Source of the DNA: Clostridia bacterium
GTDB lineage: Bacteria; Bacillota; Clostridia; Oscillospirales; Acutalibacteraceae
Assembly (NCBI GenBank): GCA_017407995.1
Contig: JAFQVM010000016.1
Span: 62,001 to 126,000, forward strand
DNA: 64,000 bases
Direction of reading: 5' to 3'
Part shown: in pieces, positions 63,860 to 64,000 of the stretch
How the letters are laid out: every line of letters starts with the position of its first letter
Position numbering within the stretch: the stretch's first letter is position 1
The notes under the pieces: generated by a model
Database searches by the model: none
Told to the model about the DNA's origin: nothing
The model's input: only the letters and a program-made list of their open reading frames with translations
Program-made: the position numbers and the translations under genes

Positions 63860-64000
63860 CTTATGCCCGAAAAAGGCATGTTATCTTATTGATTAAACAT
63901 TAAAGAATATTTTACCGAAAAAATTACGGTAAAAAAATAAAAAACAAAAAAATTTATTGAAAGCAACAAAGTCTATTTACTTTTTTCTTTACAGATGTAT

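Overview
The window looks like chromosomal core from a spore-forming, strictly fermentative member of the class Clostridia, most likely an Oscillospiraceae/Ruminococcaceae-type gut bacterium. The case for this is the sporulation genes (spoIIID, yabP, yabQ, a SpoVB-like flippase), the Bacillus/Clostridium gene orders (recJ-rel-dtd-hemZ; flippase-mazG-hup-rqcP-yabP-yabQ-divIC-yabR), purine-rich Shine-Dalgarno sites, several TTG starts, sigma-A promoters of the TTGATT-17-TATAAT kind, and carbohydrate genes suited to host or plant glycans. The taxonomic placement is inference. No phage, IS element, CRISPR array, rRNA or tRNA was seen.

Layout. 1-2.9 kb: end of an unidentified gene, then tldE/tldD on the minus strand. 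3-4.3 kb: a CapA-like lipoprotein. 4.3-12.7 kb: a glycan locus of two convergent operons. The plus operon encodes a HAD phosphatase, a GH109-like NAD-dependent glycosidase, a BadF-type amino-sugar kinase and a GH4 6-phospho-glycosidase. The minus operon encodes N-acetylneuraminate lyase, an FGGY kinase and a GH51 arabinofuranosidase. 12.7-15.9 kb: a lipid-linked glycosyltransferase, spoIIID with a sigma-E-like promoter, iolG and a lipoprotein. 16-22.8 kb: a purEFMNHD operon with a palindromic repeat element inserted between purH and purD. 22.9-25.7 kb: a membrane fusion protein and a MacB-type permease without a local ATPase. 25.7-27.8 kb: a PH-domain protein, and a pantothenate pair (CoaX plus an ECF S component). 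27.9-32.1 kb: radical SAM protein, proC, a TIM-barrel isomerase and a GH13 alpha-glucosidase. 32.2-35.4 kb: a small protein and a 900-residue SF2 helicase with two membrane segments. 35.4-38 kb: a DUF4434+FN3 protein, a propeller-like protein, a 6S RNA candidate and a DUF1292 protein. 38.2-38.8 kb: a consensus sigma-A promoter driving an apparently non-coding, highly foldable transcript. 38.8-40 kb: gdhA. 40.4-48.7 kb: recJ, rel, a GNAT enzyme, dtd, an MBL hydrolase, hemZ and a uridine-kinase-like gene. 48.8-53.9 kb: the flippase/mazG/yab/divIC cluster. 53.9-55.9 kb: an amidohydrolase and an orphan fumarase alpha subunit. 56-64 kb: hpf, an rRNA methyltransferase, a lipid kinase, a PHP enzyme, a HAD phosphatase, an unusual ABC-F protein and an O-antigen-ligase-like membrane protein.

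How it fits together. Most genes are housekeeping. The accessory signal is the 4.3-12.7 kb locus, which reads as intracellular processing of amino-sugar and sialylated glycans plus arabinosides. The least explained pieces are the 38.2-38.8 kb transcript, the membrane-bound helicase with its 7-codon leader ORF, and the palindromic element in the purine operon. The 6S RNA call rests on its fold: closing stem, central bubble with a hairpin on the 3' strand, and apical stem.
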